Assembly: GCA_041676645.1 (NCBI GenBank)
Contig: JBAYRO010000021.1
Coordinates: 1 to 44,530 of the forward strand
Length of the DNA stretch: 44,530 nt
Source of the DNA: JAMLIN01 sp041676645
GTDB taxonomy: Bacteria > Pseudomonadota > Gammaproteobacteria > Burkholderiales > Burkholderiaceae_E
Direction: 5' to 3'
Part shown: in pieces, positions 44,274 through 44,530 of the stretch
How the letters are laid out: each line of letters begins with the position of its first letter
Position numbering within the stretch: the stretch's first letter is position 1
The notes under the pieces: generated by a model
Database searches by the model: none
Seen by the model: the letters and a program-made list of their open reading frames with translations, nothing else
Told to the model about the DNA's origin: nothing
Made by a program: the position numbers and the translations under genes

Positions 44274-44530
44274 CTGAGCGCGGCTGCCACGATCTCGGTG
44301 ATCCTCATCACCCGCGACGAGGCGCAGCGGATCGAGCGCTGCCTGCTGTCGGTCGACTTTGCCGACGAAGTGGTGGTGGTCGATTCCGGCAGCACCGACC
44401 GGACCGTGGAACTGGCCCGCGCCGCGGGTGCGCGCGTGCTGGTACGCGCCGACTGGCCGGGCTTCGGGATCCAGAAGAATCGCGCGCTCGATCTCGCCAC
44501 CGGCGAGTGGGTGTTCTCGATCGATGCCGA
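44274..44530 (+). CDS. WaaE/KdtX-like glycosyltransferase family 2 (partial)
   Basis: The first 85 codons of a GT2 enzyme, cut by the window edge. ISVILITRDEAQRIERCLLSVDFADEVVVVDSGSTDRTVELA and WPGFGIQKNRALDLATGEWVFSIDA match LPS core glycosyltransferases of the WaaE/LgtF group; the last residues contain the start of the D-x-D region. No ATG or GTG lies at the start of the conserved region. The best start is CTG 44274, with GGAGGG at 44261-44266, 7 bases upstream, inside the stop region of the ligase gene. It continues the msbA operon. Confidence 0.85.
   Translation, partial: MSAAATISVILITRDEAQRIERCLLSVDFADEVVVVDSGSTDRTVELARAAGARVLVRADWPGFGIQKNRALDLATGEWVFSIDA

Overview
The window is a GC-rich chromosomal segment with tightly packed operons, many ATGA or GTGA stop/start overlaps, and a few TTG/GTG (one probable CTG) starts. 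The gene set is that of a free-living Gram-negative proteobacterium, most likely a gammaproteobacterium: DnaE of the ~1150-residue type, MsbA with O-antigen-ligase-type LPS genes, GluQ-RS, YpfJ, RhlE-type helicase and a seven-subunit Mrp antiporter. I cannot name the genus. No rRNA, tRNA, CRISPR array or prophage was seen.

Layout. (1) 1-5130, minus: oligopeptide-type ABC importer (binding protein, two permeases, ATPase cut by the window edge) with an unusual membrane-anchored, coiled-coil binding protein and an enlarged OppB-type permease. (2) 5212-5871, minus: ExoD family protein. (3) 15257 down to 5937, minus: mrpABCDEFG followed by a two-component pair (membrane histidine kinase and an NtrC-type sigma-54 activator). 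A good -24/-12 match sits at the start of mrpA and a palindromic repeat cluster lies about 80-130 bases upstream of the predicted start point, so the pair may control this operon. A decayed IS200/IS605-type TnpB element separates mrpE from mrpF. (4) 15519-19499, plus: a small YegP-like protein, an ATP/ADP-translocase-like MFS protein, a Tat-exported aldo/keto reductase and a DHA2-type drug exporter. (5) 19571-20347, minus: an isoaspartate methyltransferase with an export signal.

(6) 20587-25499 is the most intriguing part: a compact cluster of a RibD-C-type reductase without deaminase, a zinc-type dehydrogenase, a PTPS/QueD homologue lacking the catalytic Cys and Asp-His, a SAM methyltransferase, a CDP-alcohol phosphatidyltransferase and a GT4 glycosyltransferase. 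The combination of pterin/riboflavin-like enzymes with lipid-headgroup and sugar transferases suggests an undescribed biosynthetic route. (7) 25603-28977: dodecin, an ABM-like small protein, DUF4395, NnrS and a divergent FmdE-like protein with a possible NsrR site between them. (8) 29017-34198: enoyl-CoA hydratase, a perfect 54-base palindrome, an unknown membrane protein, YpfJ, RhlE-type helicase with a long leader, and a DUF3108 protein. (9) 34146-36761: GluQ-RS, a flavodoxin-like protein, a long inverted repeat and an EamA transporter. (10) 36836-44530, plus: dnaE with a strong hairpin at its stop codon, then msbA, a GT2 glycosyltransferase, an O-antigen ligase and a WaaE-like glycosyltransferase cut by the window edge, which form an LPS assembly and export operon.
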